From Pseudomonadota bacterium (lineage in GTDB: Bacteria > Pseudomonadota > Alphaproteobacteria > Rhizobiales > Beijerinckiaceae), in the NCBI GenBank assembly GCA_023386155.1, contig JAEWKH010000071.1, forward strand, positions 35,609 through 99,608: a stretch of 64,000 bases of DNA, in the 5' to 3' direction. The notes under the pieces are model-generated. The model did no database searches. It was not told the DNA's origin and worked only from the letters and a program-made list of their open reading frames with translations. The position numbers and the translations under genes were made by a program. Of this stretch, positions 25,332 to 34,062 are shown in pieces; position 1 is the stretch's first letter; every line of letters starts with the position of its first letter.

Positions 25332-25999
25332 TCCGCCTCAGTTCCTGCGGGTTTCAAAATCGTGGGTTCGCCGGTCTCGTTACCGAGGCCAGTTTGATCG
25401 GCGCCGATGCCGCGATAGGAGCGGTAACGATGCCAGCGGTTCAGAAAGCCGTCGCTCCCAGCGCCCGCGACGAGGGCAGCATGTATCACATGTGACCGGC
25501 CTAATGCCAAATCCAATTCGTCATTCGGCAATTCTTGGATGACCGGAAAGCTAGATATTGCGTCGCCGAGGCGTTTTCGCAACTGGTTCGCCAATTTTCT
25601 CCGCCCATCTTCGGCCGCCTCTGCGGCATGAATAAGGGCAACGATGGGCTTATCCGTGATCGCCGACTCGACCTTGTGGAAGCCGGTGATCACCGCGCCG
25701 GCCTTGTTGGCCAGGGCCAGGCCCTGGCGAAGATCGTCCCGGAGCAGGCGCTCGATGTCCTGGGCGAGGGTCTCCGGGGCCCTGGCCTCGGTCTTGAAGG
25801 CGCGGGAGAAGAGGCGACGTTTGGCCGCCTCCGCCACCATGTCGGCACGGGCCGTGACCCAGACGCCGCGACCCGGCAGCTTGTGCCTGAGGTCGGGCAC
25901 GACCTGGCTGTCGGGCCCGAGCACAAAGCGGATCAGCTCCGCGGGGCCCTTGGCCTCGCGGGTGACGATGCAGGTGCGCTCCGGTTCATGCCGCGGCAC
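25328..25999 (-). CDS. YlxR (DUF448) - L7Ae fusion RNA-binding protein
   Basis: 223 aa, GTG start at 25999. The N-terminal YlxR domain shows RTCIVTREAKGPAELIRFVL and LPGRGVWVTARADMV. A C-terminal L7Ae/YlxQ-like domain (residues ~95-180) has LRQGLALANKAGAVITGFHK and KPIVALIHAAEAAEDGRRKL. In Bacillus these are separate genes (ylxR, ylxQ) in the nusA-infB operon; here they are one protein. Probably binds RNA in ribosome or transcription complexes; exact role unknown. Confidence 0.93.
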   Translation of the reverse strand: MPRHEPERTCIVTREAKGPAELIRFVLGPDSQVVPDLRHKLPGRGVWVTARADMVAEAAKRRLFSRAFKTEARAPETLAQDIERLLRDDLRQGLALANKAGAVITGFHKVESAITDKPIVALIHAAEAAEDGRRKLANQLRKRLGDAISSFPVIQELPNDELDLALGRSHVIHAALVAGAGSDGFLNRWHRYRSYRGIGADQTGLGNETGEPTILKPAGTEAE

Positions 26000-26029
26000 G
26001 GGTGCTGACCTCGCTTCCTCATAGCCGTG

Positions 26030-27649
26030 TTAGGAGGGTTGAGCCTCGGTCTCGGCCTCCTCGGCCGATCCCTCGGTTTCAACTGCCTCTTCCGGCTGCT
26101 CGATCCAGCCCGCCTTCACGCGGGCGGCCATGATCATGTTCTCCGCATCGGCGCGGGAGACGTCGAAGCCGTCGAGCGCGCCCTTGTAGCGGGTCGCCTC
26201 GGGGCCCCGGCCCTCCGTCCAGCCGACGAGGTCGTCGGTCGCGCAGCCGGCCAGGTCCTCGACGTTCCTGATGTCGTTCTCGCCGAAGGCCACCAGCATG
26301 GCGGTGGTGACGCCGTCGATCTCCTTCAGGTCGTCGGAGACGCCCAGCTCCGTGCGGCGGGCCTCGTTCTCGGCCTCGATCCGGGACAGGTATTCCTGGG
26401 CCCGGCTCTGGATCTCGGCGGCCGTATCCTCGTCGAATCCTTCGATGGAGGCGACTTCCGACGCGTCCACATAGGCGATTTCCTCGACCGAGCGGAAGCC
26501 TTCCGAGGCCAGGAGCTGGCCCACGACCTCGTCCACGTCGAGGGCGTTCATGAACAGATCGGTGCGCTCGGCGAACTCCTTCTGCCGGCGCTCGGACTCT
26601 TCAGCCTCGGTGAGGATGTCGATGTCCCAGCCGGTGAGCTGCGAGGCGAGGCGCACGTTCTGGCCGCGGCGGCCGATGGCCAGCGAGAGCTGGTCGTCGG
26701 GCACCACCACCTCGATGCGGTCGGCCTCCTCGTCGAGCACCACCTTGACCACTTCGGCCGGCTGGAGCGCGTTGACGATGAAGGTCGCCTGGTCCGGCGA
26801 CCAGTGGATGATGTCGATCTTCTCGCCCTGGAGCTCGCCGACCACCGCCTGGACGCGGGAGCCGCGCATGCCCACGCAGGCGCCGACCGGGTCGATGGAG
26901 GAATCGCGCGAGGTCACGGCGATCTTGGCGCGGGAGCCCGGGTCGCGGGCGACGGCCTGCACCGACACGATGCCGTCGTAGATCTCCGGCACCTCGGAGG
27001 CGAAGAGCTTCGCCATGAACTGCGGGTGGGTGCGCGACAGGAAGATCTGCGGCCCGCGCGCCTCGCGGCGCACGTCGAAGAGATAGGCGCGGATGCGGTC
27101 GCCCGGACGGAAGGTTTCGCGGGGAATCAGCTCGTCGCGGCGGATGATGGCCTCGCCGCGGCCGAGATCGACGATCACGTTGCCGTACTCGACGCGCTTG
27201 ACCGCGCCGTTCACGACCTCGCCGATGCGGTCCTTGTATTCCTGGTACTGGCGGTCGCGCTCGGCGTCGCGCACCTTCTGGACGATCACCTGCTTGGCCG
27301 ACTGGGCCGCGATGCGGCCGAAATCGAAGGGCGGCAGGGTGTCGGCGATCACGTCGCCCACCTGGGCCGCCGGGTTGTGGCGGGTGCGGGCCTCGGACAG
27401 GGTGATCTCGCGGGAATCGTTCTCCACCGCGCCGTCCTCGACCACGAGGAGGTGGCGGGCCAGGCGCAGCTCGCCGGTCTTGGGGTTGATTTCGGCGTGG
27501 ATGTCGGTTTCGGCGCCGTAGCGGGACCGGGCCGCCTTGGCGATGGCGTCCGCCATGGCGTCGAGCACGATCTGCTTGTCGATCACCTTCTCGCGCGCGA
27601 CCGCATCGGCGATCTGCAAGAGTTCAAGCCTGTTGGCGCTGATAGCCAT
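26030..27649 (-). CDS. nusA: Transcription termination/antitermination protein NusA
   Basis: 539 aa. N-terminal RNAP-binding domain (LELLQIADAVAREKVIDKQI), S1 domain (GEVVNGAVKRVEYGNVIVDL), two KH domains (PVGACVGMRGSRVQAVVGEL and LAIGRRGQNVRLASQLTGWD), then a C-terminal region with HhH-like repeats and an acidic tail (EEAVETEGSAEEAETEAQ). Modulates pausing, termination and rRNA antitermination. Confidence 0.98.
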   Translation of the reverse strand: MAISANRLELLQIADAVAREKVIDKQIVLDAMADAIAKAARSRYGAETDIHAEINPKTGELRLARHLLVVEDGAVENDSREITLSEARTRHNPAAQVGDVIADTLPPFDFGRIAAQSAKQVIVQKVRDAERDRQYQEYKDRIGEVVNGAVKRVEYGNVIVDLGRGEAIIRRDELIPRETFRPGDRIRAYLFDVRREARGPQIFLSRTHPQFMAKLFASEVPEIYDGIVSVQAVARDPGSRAKIAVTSRDSSIDPVGACVGMRGSRVQAVVGELQGEKIDIIHWSPDQATFIVNALQPAEVVKVVLDEEADRIEVVVPDDQLSLAIGRRGQNVRLASQLTGWDIDILTEAEESERRQKEFAERTDLFMNALDVDEVVGQLLASEGFRSVEEIAYVDASEVASIEGFDEDTAAEIQSRAQEYLSRIEAENEARRTELGVSDDLKEIDGVTTAMLVAFGENDIRNVEDLAGCATDDLVGWTEGRGPEATRYKGALDGFDVSRADAENMIMAARVKAGWIEQPEEAVETEGSAEEAETEAQPS

Positions 27650-27661
27650 CGAGGTCGCTCC

Positions 27662-28288
27662 TTAATTCTGTTTCGTCTTCTTGGACGGGTCGCCCGGCTC
27701 GGGCGCCTCCACCACATCCGTGTCTTCGTCAAGGTCGTCCGTGGTCGGCGCCGTTCCGCGGCGCAGCGATTCACGAATCAGCTCATCGGTGAGAACGAGG
27801 TGCGCCTCGCCGAGATCCGTCAGGGGCACGCGGGCGATGGGCTCGAGGCCCTCCTTCACGTCCGGCAGCTCGATCACGAGCATTCCGTCCTCGACGCCCC
27901 GAAGGAAGCCCCGGAAGCGCTTGCGGCCTTCCACCGGCACCGCCATCTCGATCTTCGCGTCATAACCGGTCCAGCGCTCGAAATCGCTGGCGCGCACGAG
28001 CGGCCTGTCGATCCCCGGCGAGGAGATCTCCAGGTGATAGGCCGTGGCGATGGGATCCTCAAGGTCGAGAACCGGCGAAATCGCCCGGCTCACGGCCTCG
28101 CAATCGTCCACCGACATGGTGCCGTCCGGCCTCTCGGCCATGATCTGCACGGTGCAACCGTTCGTGCCGGTGACCCGCACGCGCACGAGGTTGAAGCCCA
28201 GATCCTCGATCACCGGCTCGACGATGGCCGCCACCCGGGCAGCGACGCCGTTCTCCGTGATCAGCCGCTTGTCGCGTTCGTTTGTCAT
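27662..28288 (-). CDS. rimP: Ribosome maturation factor RimP
   Basis: 208 aa from ATG 28288. The N-domain has VAAIVEPVIEDLGFNLVRVR and CEAVSRAISPVLDLEDPIA, with the family motif YHLEISSPGIDRPLVRASDF. The C-domain and an acidic extension (DDLDEDTDVVEAPEPGD) follow. Needed for 30S assembly. First gene of the rimP-nusA-ylxR-infB-rbfA-truB operon; a terminator-bearing leader precedes it. Confidence 0.96.
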   Translation of the reverse strand: MTNERDKRLITENGVAARVAAIVEPVIEDLGFNLVRVRVTGTNGCTVQIMAERPDGTMSVDDCEAVSRAISPVLDLEDPIATAYHLEISSPGIDRPLVRASDFERWTGYDAKIEMAVPVEGRKRFRGFLRGVEDGMLVIELPDVKEGLEPIARVPLTDLGEAHLVLTDELIRESLRRGTAPTTDDLDEDTDVVEAPEPGDPSKKTKQN

Positions 28289-28318
28289 GGCACTCCGCAC
28301 GCCCCGGCGTTCAAGCAA

Positions 28319-28350
28319 TAAAAAAGAGCGGACCCCGGGGGGCCCACTCT
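28319..28350 (-). terminator. Intrinsic terminator inside the rimP leader (attenuator candidate)
   Basis: GAGCGGACCCC (28326-28336) pairs with GGGGCCCACTC (28339-28349), with two wobble pairs. On the minus strand it is followed by TTTTTTATTG. It lies 30 bases before the rimP ATG, downstream of the predicted promoter and of a smaller hairpin GCAGC..GCTGC (28357-28371). No gene upstream needs terminating on this strand, so it most likely controls readthrough into the operon. Confidence 0.75.
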
Positions 28351-28390
28351 CGACCAGCAGCTTGACGCTGCAACCAGAGCTGACACCAGA

Positions 28391-28419
28391 GATATACCGA
28401 TTCAAGTCAAAAAATGCAA
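28391..28419 (-). promoter_or_regulatory. Predicted sigma70-type promoter of the rimP-nusA-infB operon
   Basis: On the minus strand, TTGCAT (28414-28419) and TATATC (28391-28396) are separated by exactly 17 bases. The predicted start is near 28384, giving a leader of about 95 nt. The -35 box lies in one unit of a 17-bp tandem duplication. Confidence 0.6.
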
Positions 28420-28445
28420 GGGTCCTGTAAATGCAAGGGTCCTGT
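28412..28445. repeat. Exact 17-bp tandem duplication over the rimP promoter -35
   Basis: AAATGCAAGGGTCCTGT occurs at 28412-28428 and again immediately at 28429-28445 with no mismatch. Each unit contains ATGCAA (TTGCAT on the minus strand). Only the first unit is correctly spaced from the -10. Confidence 0.9.
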
Positions 28446-28548
28446 CGGCATCCGTGGCAGGGCCCGGTTGTCGGCACCTCCGGAAAGCTACGCTATCGTG
28501 GCCTGCCTCAAGCTGTGATAGTCAGGGCCCCCTTCGGAGGATCATGCC

Positions 28549-29547
28549 TTGAAGATGTCGCGTCTCGTCCTGCTCGGGATCGGGCTGCTGGCAGCCGCCG
28601 CGGCCTATTGGCGCCTCAGCCGGCCGCCCGAGGTCGCCATCGTTGCGCCGAAGCGCGGAGACGCGGCCGAGATCGTCTATGCGACCGGTGTCGTGGAGCC
28701 GCGCACCTGGGCCAAGGTGGCGCCTCTCCTGCGGGAGCGGATCGTCGAGCTGTGCAATTGCGAGGGCGAGCCGGTGGAACGGGGAGCGGTGCTCGCCCGC
28801 CTGGACAGCCGCCAGCCGGAAGCCACGTTGGCGGAACTGAGGGCCCGGCAGAAGCTGACGACCGCGGATTACGACCGGATCGCCGCACTGGTGGAACGCC
28901 GTGTGGCCAGCGATCAGGCCCTCGACCGGGCCCGCAGCGAACTCGGCCAGATCGAAGCCCTCATCGCAGGCCAGGAGACGCGGCTCGAGTCCTACGTCCT
29001 GCGGGCGCCCATGAGCGGGGTCGTCCTGCGCCAGGACGGGGAGGTGGGGGAGGTGGCCGAGCCCGGGACGGTGCTGTTCTGGGTCGGAGAGCCCAAGCCC
29101 CTGCAGATCGAGGCCGACGTGAACGAGGAGGACATCCCACGCGTCGCGGTCGGCCAGCGCGCCGTTCTCAAGGCCGACGCCTTCCCGGACCAGGTCCTCG
29201 AAGCGAAAGTCAACTCGATCACGCCGAAGGGCGATCCGGTCGCCAAGACCTACCGGGTTCATTTGGCCCTGCCGGACGACACGCCCCTGCGCATCGGCAT
29301 GACCGTGGAAGTGAACGTGATCGCCCGGGTCGAGCCCGGCGCGCTCCTGGTCCCCGCCAATGCCCTGCGCGGCACCAGTCTTTTCGTGCTGGATGGCGAC
29401 ATCGCCCGCAGGCGCGAGGTCAAGGTCGGCATCCGCGGCGCCAGCAACACGCAAATCCGGCAAGGCCTCGCCGAGACGGATCGGGTGATCGCCCCCTACC
29501 CGGACGATCTCGCCGATGGAGCGCGCGTTACAGAGAAGCGAGGCTGA
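28549..29547 (+). CDS. HlyD/MacA-type periplasmic adaptor of an ABC exporter
   Basis: 332 aa. N-terminal anchor LVLLGIGLLAAAAAYWRLS, then a membrane-fusion-protein layout: biotinyl-lipoyl-like halves (EIVYATGVVEPRTWAKVAPL and SYVLRAPMSGVVLRQDGEVG), a short helical hairpin between them, and a beta-barrel (IEADVNEEDIPRVAVGQRA). The TTG start at 28549 is supported by GGAGG at 28536-28540; ATG 28555 is the alternative. First of three genes with the permease (stop-to-start 1 base) and ATPase. Confidence 0.9.
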   Translation: MKMSRLVLLGIGLLAAAAAYWRLSRPPEVAIVAPKRGDAAEIVYATGVVEPRTWAKVAPLLRERIVELCNCEGEPVERGAVLARLDSRQPEATLAELRARQKLTTADYDRIAALVERRVASDQALDRARSELGQIEALIAGQETRLESYVLRAPMSGVVLRQDGEVGEVAEPGTVLFWVGEPKPLQIEADVNEEDIPRVAVGQRAVLKADAFPDQVLEAKVNSITPKGDPVAKTYRVHLALPDDTPLRIGMTVEVNVIARVEPGALLVPANALRGTSLFVLDGDIARRREVKVGIRGASNTQIRQGLAETDRVIAPYPDDLADGARVTEKRG

Positions 29548-29548
29548 C

Positions 29549-30796
29549 ATGCGCCTCATCCTCGAACTCGCCCTGACCCACCTCGCCGGACGCGGCCGGC
29601 AGACCGTCGTGGCGATTCTCGGCGTCGCCCTCGGCGTCGGCTTCTCCATCGCCATGGCGGCCTTGATGCAGGGCACCGAGAAGGATTTCATCGCTCAGCT
29701 CGTCGACACCATGCCCCATGTCCAGATCACCGACGAGTATCGTGCGCCGCGCCGGCAGCCGGCGGAGGACCTCTTCGCCGCGGCGCAGTTCGAGGGCCTG
29801 CGGCCGAAGGAGGATCGCCGGGGCATTCTCAATCCCGCCGCCGCCACGGCCTCCTTAAGGGCCTGGGTGCCCGGTCGCCTGGCACAGAGCCTGCGGACGC
29901 AGGGCGTGGTGCGCTACGCGGGACGGGACGTGGGCGTCACCGTGATCGGCATCGAGCCGGAGATCGAGGCTCAGGTCTCGTCCGTCGCCGGGGATTTCGT
30001 CGAAGGCAGCTTCGACGCGCTCCGGGCCGGCGGGAACAACATCATTGTGGGCGACCGTCTTGCGCAGAGGCTCGGAGCGTCGACGGGCACGACGGTCCAG
30101 GTCGTTGCCCCGACCGGCCAGTCGCGAGGGTTCAGGATCGTCGGACAGTTCCATACCGGCACCAATGCCCGCGACGAAGGCGAGACCTATGTGCTGCTCA
30201 AGAACGCGCAGATCCTGAGCGAGCGTCCCAATGCCATCAATGACATCCGCCTGCGCCTCGACGACCCGGAGGCCGCACCCCGGGTCGCCCGTCAGGCGGA
30301 GGCCGAGCTCGGCTACAAGGCGGTGCCCTGGCAGGAGGCGAACGAATCGCTCCTGGAAGCCCTGGTGGTGCGCAACGTGGTCATGTACACGGTGGTGGGC
30401 GCGATCCTACTGGTGGCCGGTTTCGGCATCTTCAACATCATCTCCACCATCACCCACGAGAAGGCGCGCGACATCGCGATCCTGAAGTCGCTCGGCTTCA
30501 CCCAAGGCAACATGCGCCGGCTGTTCCTGATCGAGGGACTGGCGCTGGGTTTCGCCGGCTCGGTGGTCGGCTGGCTTTTGGGCTTTCTCCTCTGCTTTGC
30601 TCTGGCGCAGGTCGAGTTCAAGGTCTCCGGCGCGGCCATCGGGCGCGAGATGACCAACCTGCCCCTGTTCTGGTCGCCCTGGCACTACCTGATTGCGGCG
30701 GGCTTCGCCCTCGCCTCGGCGGGCGTGGCAGGCTATCTCCCGGCGCGTCAGGCCGCCCGGCTCAATCCGGTCGATATCATCCGGGGCGCCACATGA
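29549..30796 (+). CDS. MacB/FtsX-like ABC transporter permease
   Basis: 415 aa. TM1 near residues 20-42 (VVAILGVALGVGFSIAMAAL), a large periplasmic MacB-PCD domain, and three C-terminal TMs of the FtsX domain (VMYTVVGAILLVAGFGIFNI; LALGFAGSVVGWLLGFLLCF; WHYLIAAGFALASAGVAGYL). A coupling segment, KARDIAILKSLGFTQGNMRR, lies between the first two. Ends with PARQAARLNPVDIIRG, typical of LolC/MacB permeases. Overlaps the ATPase start (ATGA). Confidence 0.93.
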   Translation: MRLILELALTHLAGRGRQTVVAILGVALGVGFSIAMAALMQGTEKDFIAQLVDTMPHVQITDEYRAPRRQPAEDLFAAAQFEGLRPKEDRRGILNPAAATASLRAWVPGRLAQSLRTQGVVRYAGRDVGVTVIGIEPEIEAQVSSVAGDFVEGSFDALRAGGNNIIVGDRLAQRLGASTGTTVQVVAPTGQSRGFRIVGQFHTGTNARDEGETYVLLKNAQILSERPNAINDIRLRLDDPEAAPRVARQAEAELGYKAVPWQEANESLLEALVVRNVVMYTVVGAILLVAGFGIFNIISTITHEKARDIAILKSLGFTQGNMRRLFLIEGLALGFAGSVVGWLLGFLLCFALAQVEFKVSGAAIGREMTNLPLFWSPWHYLIAAGFALASAGVAGYLPARQAARLNPVDIIRGAT

Positions 30797-31494
30797 CGCC
30801 GCTCATCGAAGCCGAGGATCTCACCCGCATCCTGCCCGCCACGGTGCCGGTCACCCTGGTGCGGGATGTGTCGCTGACGGTGGGCGAGCGGGAGTTCATC
30901 GCCATCACCGGCCCGTCCGGGTCCGGCAAGTCGTCGCTGCTCTATCTGCTCGGCCTTCTTGATCGTCCGACGAGCGGCACTTTGAAGATCGACGGACGGG
31001 ATACCTCGACGCTCGACGACGATGCGCTCGCCCGGCTGCGGCTCGAGCGTCTCGGCTTCGTGTTCCAGTTTCATTTTCTGCTGCCGGAATTCTCCGTCCT
31101 GGACAATGTAAGGCTGCCCATGCGCAAGGCCGGCCGTCTGTCGTCGTCCGAGATGCGTGACCGCGCCGCGAGCCTTCTGGAGGAGCTCGGCCTCGCCGGT
31201 CATCTCGACAAGCGGCCCGACCAGCTCTCCGGCGGCCAGCGCCAGCGGGTCGCTGTCGCAAGGGCGCTTGCCAACGATCCCCATGTCGTCCTGGCCGACG
31301 AGCCGACGGGGAGCCTCGACAGCAAGAGCTCCGAGCAGGTGTTCCAGATCCTGCGGGATCTCGTGCACAAGCGCGGCAAGACGGTCATCGCCGTCACCCA
31401 CGACATGGACATCGCGGCACGCGTCGACCGGCGCATCCATCTCGTCGACGGCAAGGTGGTGAGCGACGAGCGCGTCGCTCCGGCGGCCGTCTGA
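30793..31494 (+). CDS. ABC transporter ATP-binding protein, LolD/MacB type
   Basis: 233 aa. Walker A GPSGSGKSSLLYLLG, Q-loop GFVFQFHFLLPEFSVLDNV, signature LSGGQRQRVAVARAL, Walker B HVVLADEPTGSLDSK, H-loop VIAVTHDMDIA. Third gene of the exporter. Substrate (peptide, lipoprotein or drug) cannot be told; no outer-membrane TolC-like gene is nearby. Its stop is 3 bases from that of convergent trmB. Confidence 0.95.
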   Translation: MTPLIEAEDLTRILPATVPVTLVRDVSLTVGEREFIAITGPSGSGKSSLLYLLGLLDRPTSGTLKIDGRDTSTLDDDALARLRLERLGFVFQFHFLLPEFSVLDNVRLPMRKAGRLSSSEMRDRAASLLEELGLAGHLDKRPDQLSGGQRQRVAVARALANDPHVVLADEPTGSLDSKSSEQVFQILRDLVHKRGKTVIAVTHDMDIAARVDRRIHLVDGKVVSDERVAPAAV

Positions 31495-31497
31495 GGA

Positions 31498-32190
31498 TCA
31501 GAACCGCACGAAGGTCAGGTAGCTCGGCACCCGGCCCTCCCGAATGGCCTTGGCCTCGTAGCGGGTGCCCGGCCAGCCCTCATAGGGCCTGCGCCAGTCG
31601 TCGGCCCGGGTCGCGGTCCAGCGGAAATGCCGGGATCGCAGGGCGCGGGCGAGCACCCAGCCGATATAGTCGTCGATGTCGCTGGCGAAGCGCAGCTCGG
31701 CTCCGGGCTTCATCACGCGGGCGAGCATGTCGAGGGTCTCGTCGGAGACGAGGCGGCGCTTGCGCTGCCGGCGCTTCGGCCACGGGTCGGGATAGAGGAT
31801 ATAGACCCGGTCCAGGCAGGCATCGGGCAGGGTGGGCAGGAGATCGGTGACGTCGTCGTCCCAGACCCGGATGTTGTCGAGGCGCTCGTGCTCGATCACG
31901 GCCAGGAGCTTTGCCATGCCGTTCACGAAGGGCTCGCAGCCGACGATGTTGACGTCGCGGTGGGCACGGGCCTGGGCGGCGAGGTGCTCGCCGCCGCCGA
32001 AGCCGATCTCGAGCCAGGTCTCCCGCGCATGGCGGTTGGGAAACTGGGCCGGGAGATCGCTGCCGGGAACCACGCGGATCGCGGGCAGCAGGTTCTGGAC
32101 CAGCTCGTCCTGGCCGGCACGAAGCTTCTTGCCCTTGCGGCGCCCGAAGAAGGCGCCAGCCCGTTCAGCGGCTTCGCTCATCGGACACAT
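31498..32190 (-). CDS. trmB: tRNA (guanine-N7-)-methyltransferase
   Basis: 230 aa. SAM-dependent MTase making m7G46 in tRNA. Motifs: TWLEIGFGGGEHLAAQAR (SAM binding), VYILYPDPWPKRRQRKRRLV (YPDPWPK signature), and PYEGWPGTRYEAKAIREGR at the C-terminus. Downstream of metK in the same direction. Confidence 0.97.
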   Translation of the reverse strand: MCPMSEAAERAGAFFGRRKGKKLRAGQDELVQNLLPAIRVVPGSDLPAQFPNRHARETWLEIGFGGGEHLAAQARAHRDVNIVGCEPFVNGMAKLLAVIEHERLDNIRVWDDDVTDLLPTLPDACLDRVYILYPDPWPKRRQRKRRLVSDETLDMLARVMKPGAELRFASDIDDYIGWVLARALRSRHFRWTATRADDWRRPYEGWPGTRYEAKAIREGRVPSYLTFVRF

Positions 32191-32320
32191 GCTCCTGAAG
32201 ACATCACGAGCCGGGTCGCGGCGCCCGGCGCTCTATACATCGAGAGCCGGTCCCTCTCGGAAACCGGCTCTTCTTGGAAATCTCGATGCCGCGGAAGCAG
32301 GTCCTGCGGCCGGAGACGGT

Positions 32321-33499
32321 TTAGCGGAAGGCTGCCTTGAGGCGGTCGGCGAGGTCCGTGCGCTCCCAGGAGAAGCCGCCGTCGGCGTCCGGCTTGCGGC
32401 CGAAATGGCCATAGGCCGAGGTGCGGGCATAGATCGGCCGGTTGAGGCCGAGATGCGTGCGAATGCCGCGGGGCGACAGGTCCATGGCGTCCATGAGGAC
32501 GGCCTCGAGCTTGCCCTCGTCCACCTTGCCGGTGCCGTGAAGGTCCACGTAGATCGACAGGGGCTTCGCCACGCCGATGGCGTAGGAGAGCTGAAGGGTG
32601 CAGTTCTCGGCCAGGCCCGCCGCCACCACGTTCTTGGCGAGATAGCGCGCGGCGTAAGCGGCCGAGCGGTCCACCTTGGTCGGGTCCTTGCCGGAGAAGG
32701 CGCCGCCGCCATGGGGCGCCGCGCCGCCGTAGGTGTCGACGATGATCTTGCGTCCGGTAAGGCCGCAATCGCCGTCGGGGCCGCCGATCACGAACTTGCC
32801 CGTGGGGTTCACGTGCCAGATGGTCTGGGCCGAGATCCAGCCCTCGGGCAGGGTCTGGCGGATATAGGGCTCGACGATGGCGCGCACGTCGTCGGAGGAG
32901 AGGGACTCGTCCAGGTGCTGGGTCGACAGGACGATCTGGGTCGCCGCGACGGGCTTGCCGTTCTCGTAGCGCAGGGTGACCTGGCTCTTGGCGTCGGGGC
33001 CGAGCTTGGCCGCATCGCCGACCTTGCCCTTGCGGGCGGCGGTCAGGGTCTCGAGGATCTTGTGGGCGTAGTAGATCGGCGCCGGCATCAGCTCGGGCGT
33101 CTCGTTGCAGGCATAGCCGAACATGATGCCCTGGTCGCCCGCGCCCTCGTCCTTGTTGCCGGACGCGTCCACGCCCTGGGCGATGTGCGCCGACTGGGCA
33201 TGCAGGTAGACATCGACCTCGGCCTTCTGCCAGTGGAAGCCTTCCTGCTCGTAGCCGATGTCCTTGATGGCGTCGCGGGCGAGTTGGATCACCGTGTCCT
33301 TGGTGATGGAATCGGGGCCGCGCACCTCGCCGGCGATGACGACGCGGTTGGTGGTGGCGAGCGTCTCGCAGGCCACGCGGGCCTCCGGCTCCGCAGCCAG
33401 ATACGCGTCGACGACGGCATCGGAGATCCGGTCGCAGACCTTGTCCGGATGCCCCTCGGACACCGACTCGCTCGTGAAAAGGTAGCTCGAACGCCGCAC
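32321..33499 (-). CDS. metK: S-adenosylmethionine synthetase
   Basis: 392 aa, GTG start at 33499 with AAGGAA upstream. Makes SAM from Met and ATP. Motifs: YLFTSESVSEGHPDKVCDRI, the hexapeptide-like GAGDQGIMFGYA, and GGGAFSGKDPTKVDRSAAYA with DGDCGLTGRKIIVDTYGG. No SAM-II or other known SAM riboswitch is recognisable in the 103-bp upstream gap. Confidence 0.98.
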   Translation of the reverse strand: MRRSSYLFTSESVSEGHPDKVCDRISDAVVDAYLAAEPEARVACETLATTNRVVIAGEVRGPDSITKDTVIQLARDAIKDIGYEQEGFHWQKAEVDVYLHAQSAHIAQGVDASGNKDEGAGDQGIMFGYACNETPELMPAPIYYAHKILETLTAARKGKVGDAAKLGPDAKSQVTLRYENGKPVAATQIVLSTQHLDESLSSDDVRAIVEPYIRQTLPEGWISAQTIWHVNPTGKFVIGGPDGDCGLTGRKIIVDTYGGAAPHGGGAFSGKDPTKVDRSAAYAARYLAKNVVAAGLAENCTLQLSYAIGVAKPLSIYVDLHGTGKVDEGKLEAVLMDAMDLSPRGIRTHLGLNRPIYARTSAYGHFGRKPDADGGFSWERTDLADRLKAAFR

Positions 33500-33602
33500 G
33501 ATGGAATTCCTTCAGGCAATGGAAATCGGCACTGCAGTCTGGCGCAGGCCTCAAAACATGCTCATGGCGCAGGTCAAAGGAAAGGTCAAGCGAACGCGTT
33601 CT

Positions 33603-34016
33603 TTATGCCGAACCCTCTACCTCTTCCTGGGCGGCGAGGGCGGCCACGAGCTGGACGATGGTCTTGCGAACCCTGGGGCTCTTGATGCTGGCGAAGGTCC
33701 GGACGAGCTGCAGGCCTTCGGGGGTCGACATCATGTCGGCCACGTAGGGAGGGGCGCCGCTTTCGGCGAAGCCCGCCTCGTTCCTGCCGGCCTTGATGCC
33801 GTCGAAGAAGAAATCGATGTCGACATTGAGGATCCTGGCGATCTCGACGAGGCGGGCGACGCTGATCCTGTTCATCCCCTTCTCGTATTTCTGGACCTGC
33901 TGGAAGGTTAGGCCAAGCATATCGCCGAGTTTTTCTTGACTCATACCGATAGAAACGCGGCGCATGCGCACTCTGCTTCCGATTTCCTTATCGATGGAGC
34001 CCGTCGATTTCTTCAT
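33603..34016 (-). CDS. XRE-family HTH regulator upstream of metK
   Basis: 137 aa from ATG 34016 (MKKSTGSIDKEIGSRVRMRR). A Cro/C1 HTH with SQEKLGDMLGLTFQQVQKYE and SVARLVEIARILNVDIDFFF, then a C-terminal helical region (GLQLVRTFASIKSPRVRKTI). The alphaproteobacterial regulator type widely found between lnt and metK. A perfect palindrome just upstream (34063-34074) is a candidate operator. Confidence 0.9.
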   Translation of the reverse strand: MKKSTGSIDKEIGSRVRMRRVSIGMSQEKLGDMLGLTFQQVQKYEKGMNRISVARLVEIARILNVDIDFFFDGIKAGRNEAGFAESGAPPYVADMMSTPEGLQLVRTFASIKSPRVRKTIVQLVAALAAQEEVEGSA

Positions 34017-34062
34017 TATGGCCTGTCCCCTTGCCAGAAGTGAGGCAACGTCAAGGCATGTT

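Noticed and set aside
33500..33602. Possible SAM-II riboswitch upstream of metK
   Set aside because: The 103-base gap lacks the conserved SAM-II pseudoknot elements; no convincing paired regions were found.
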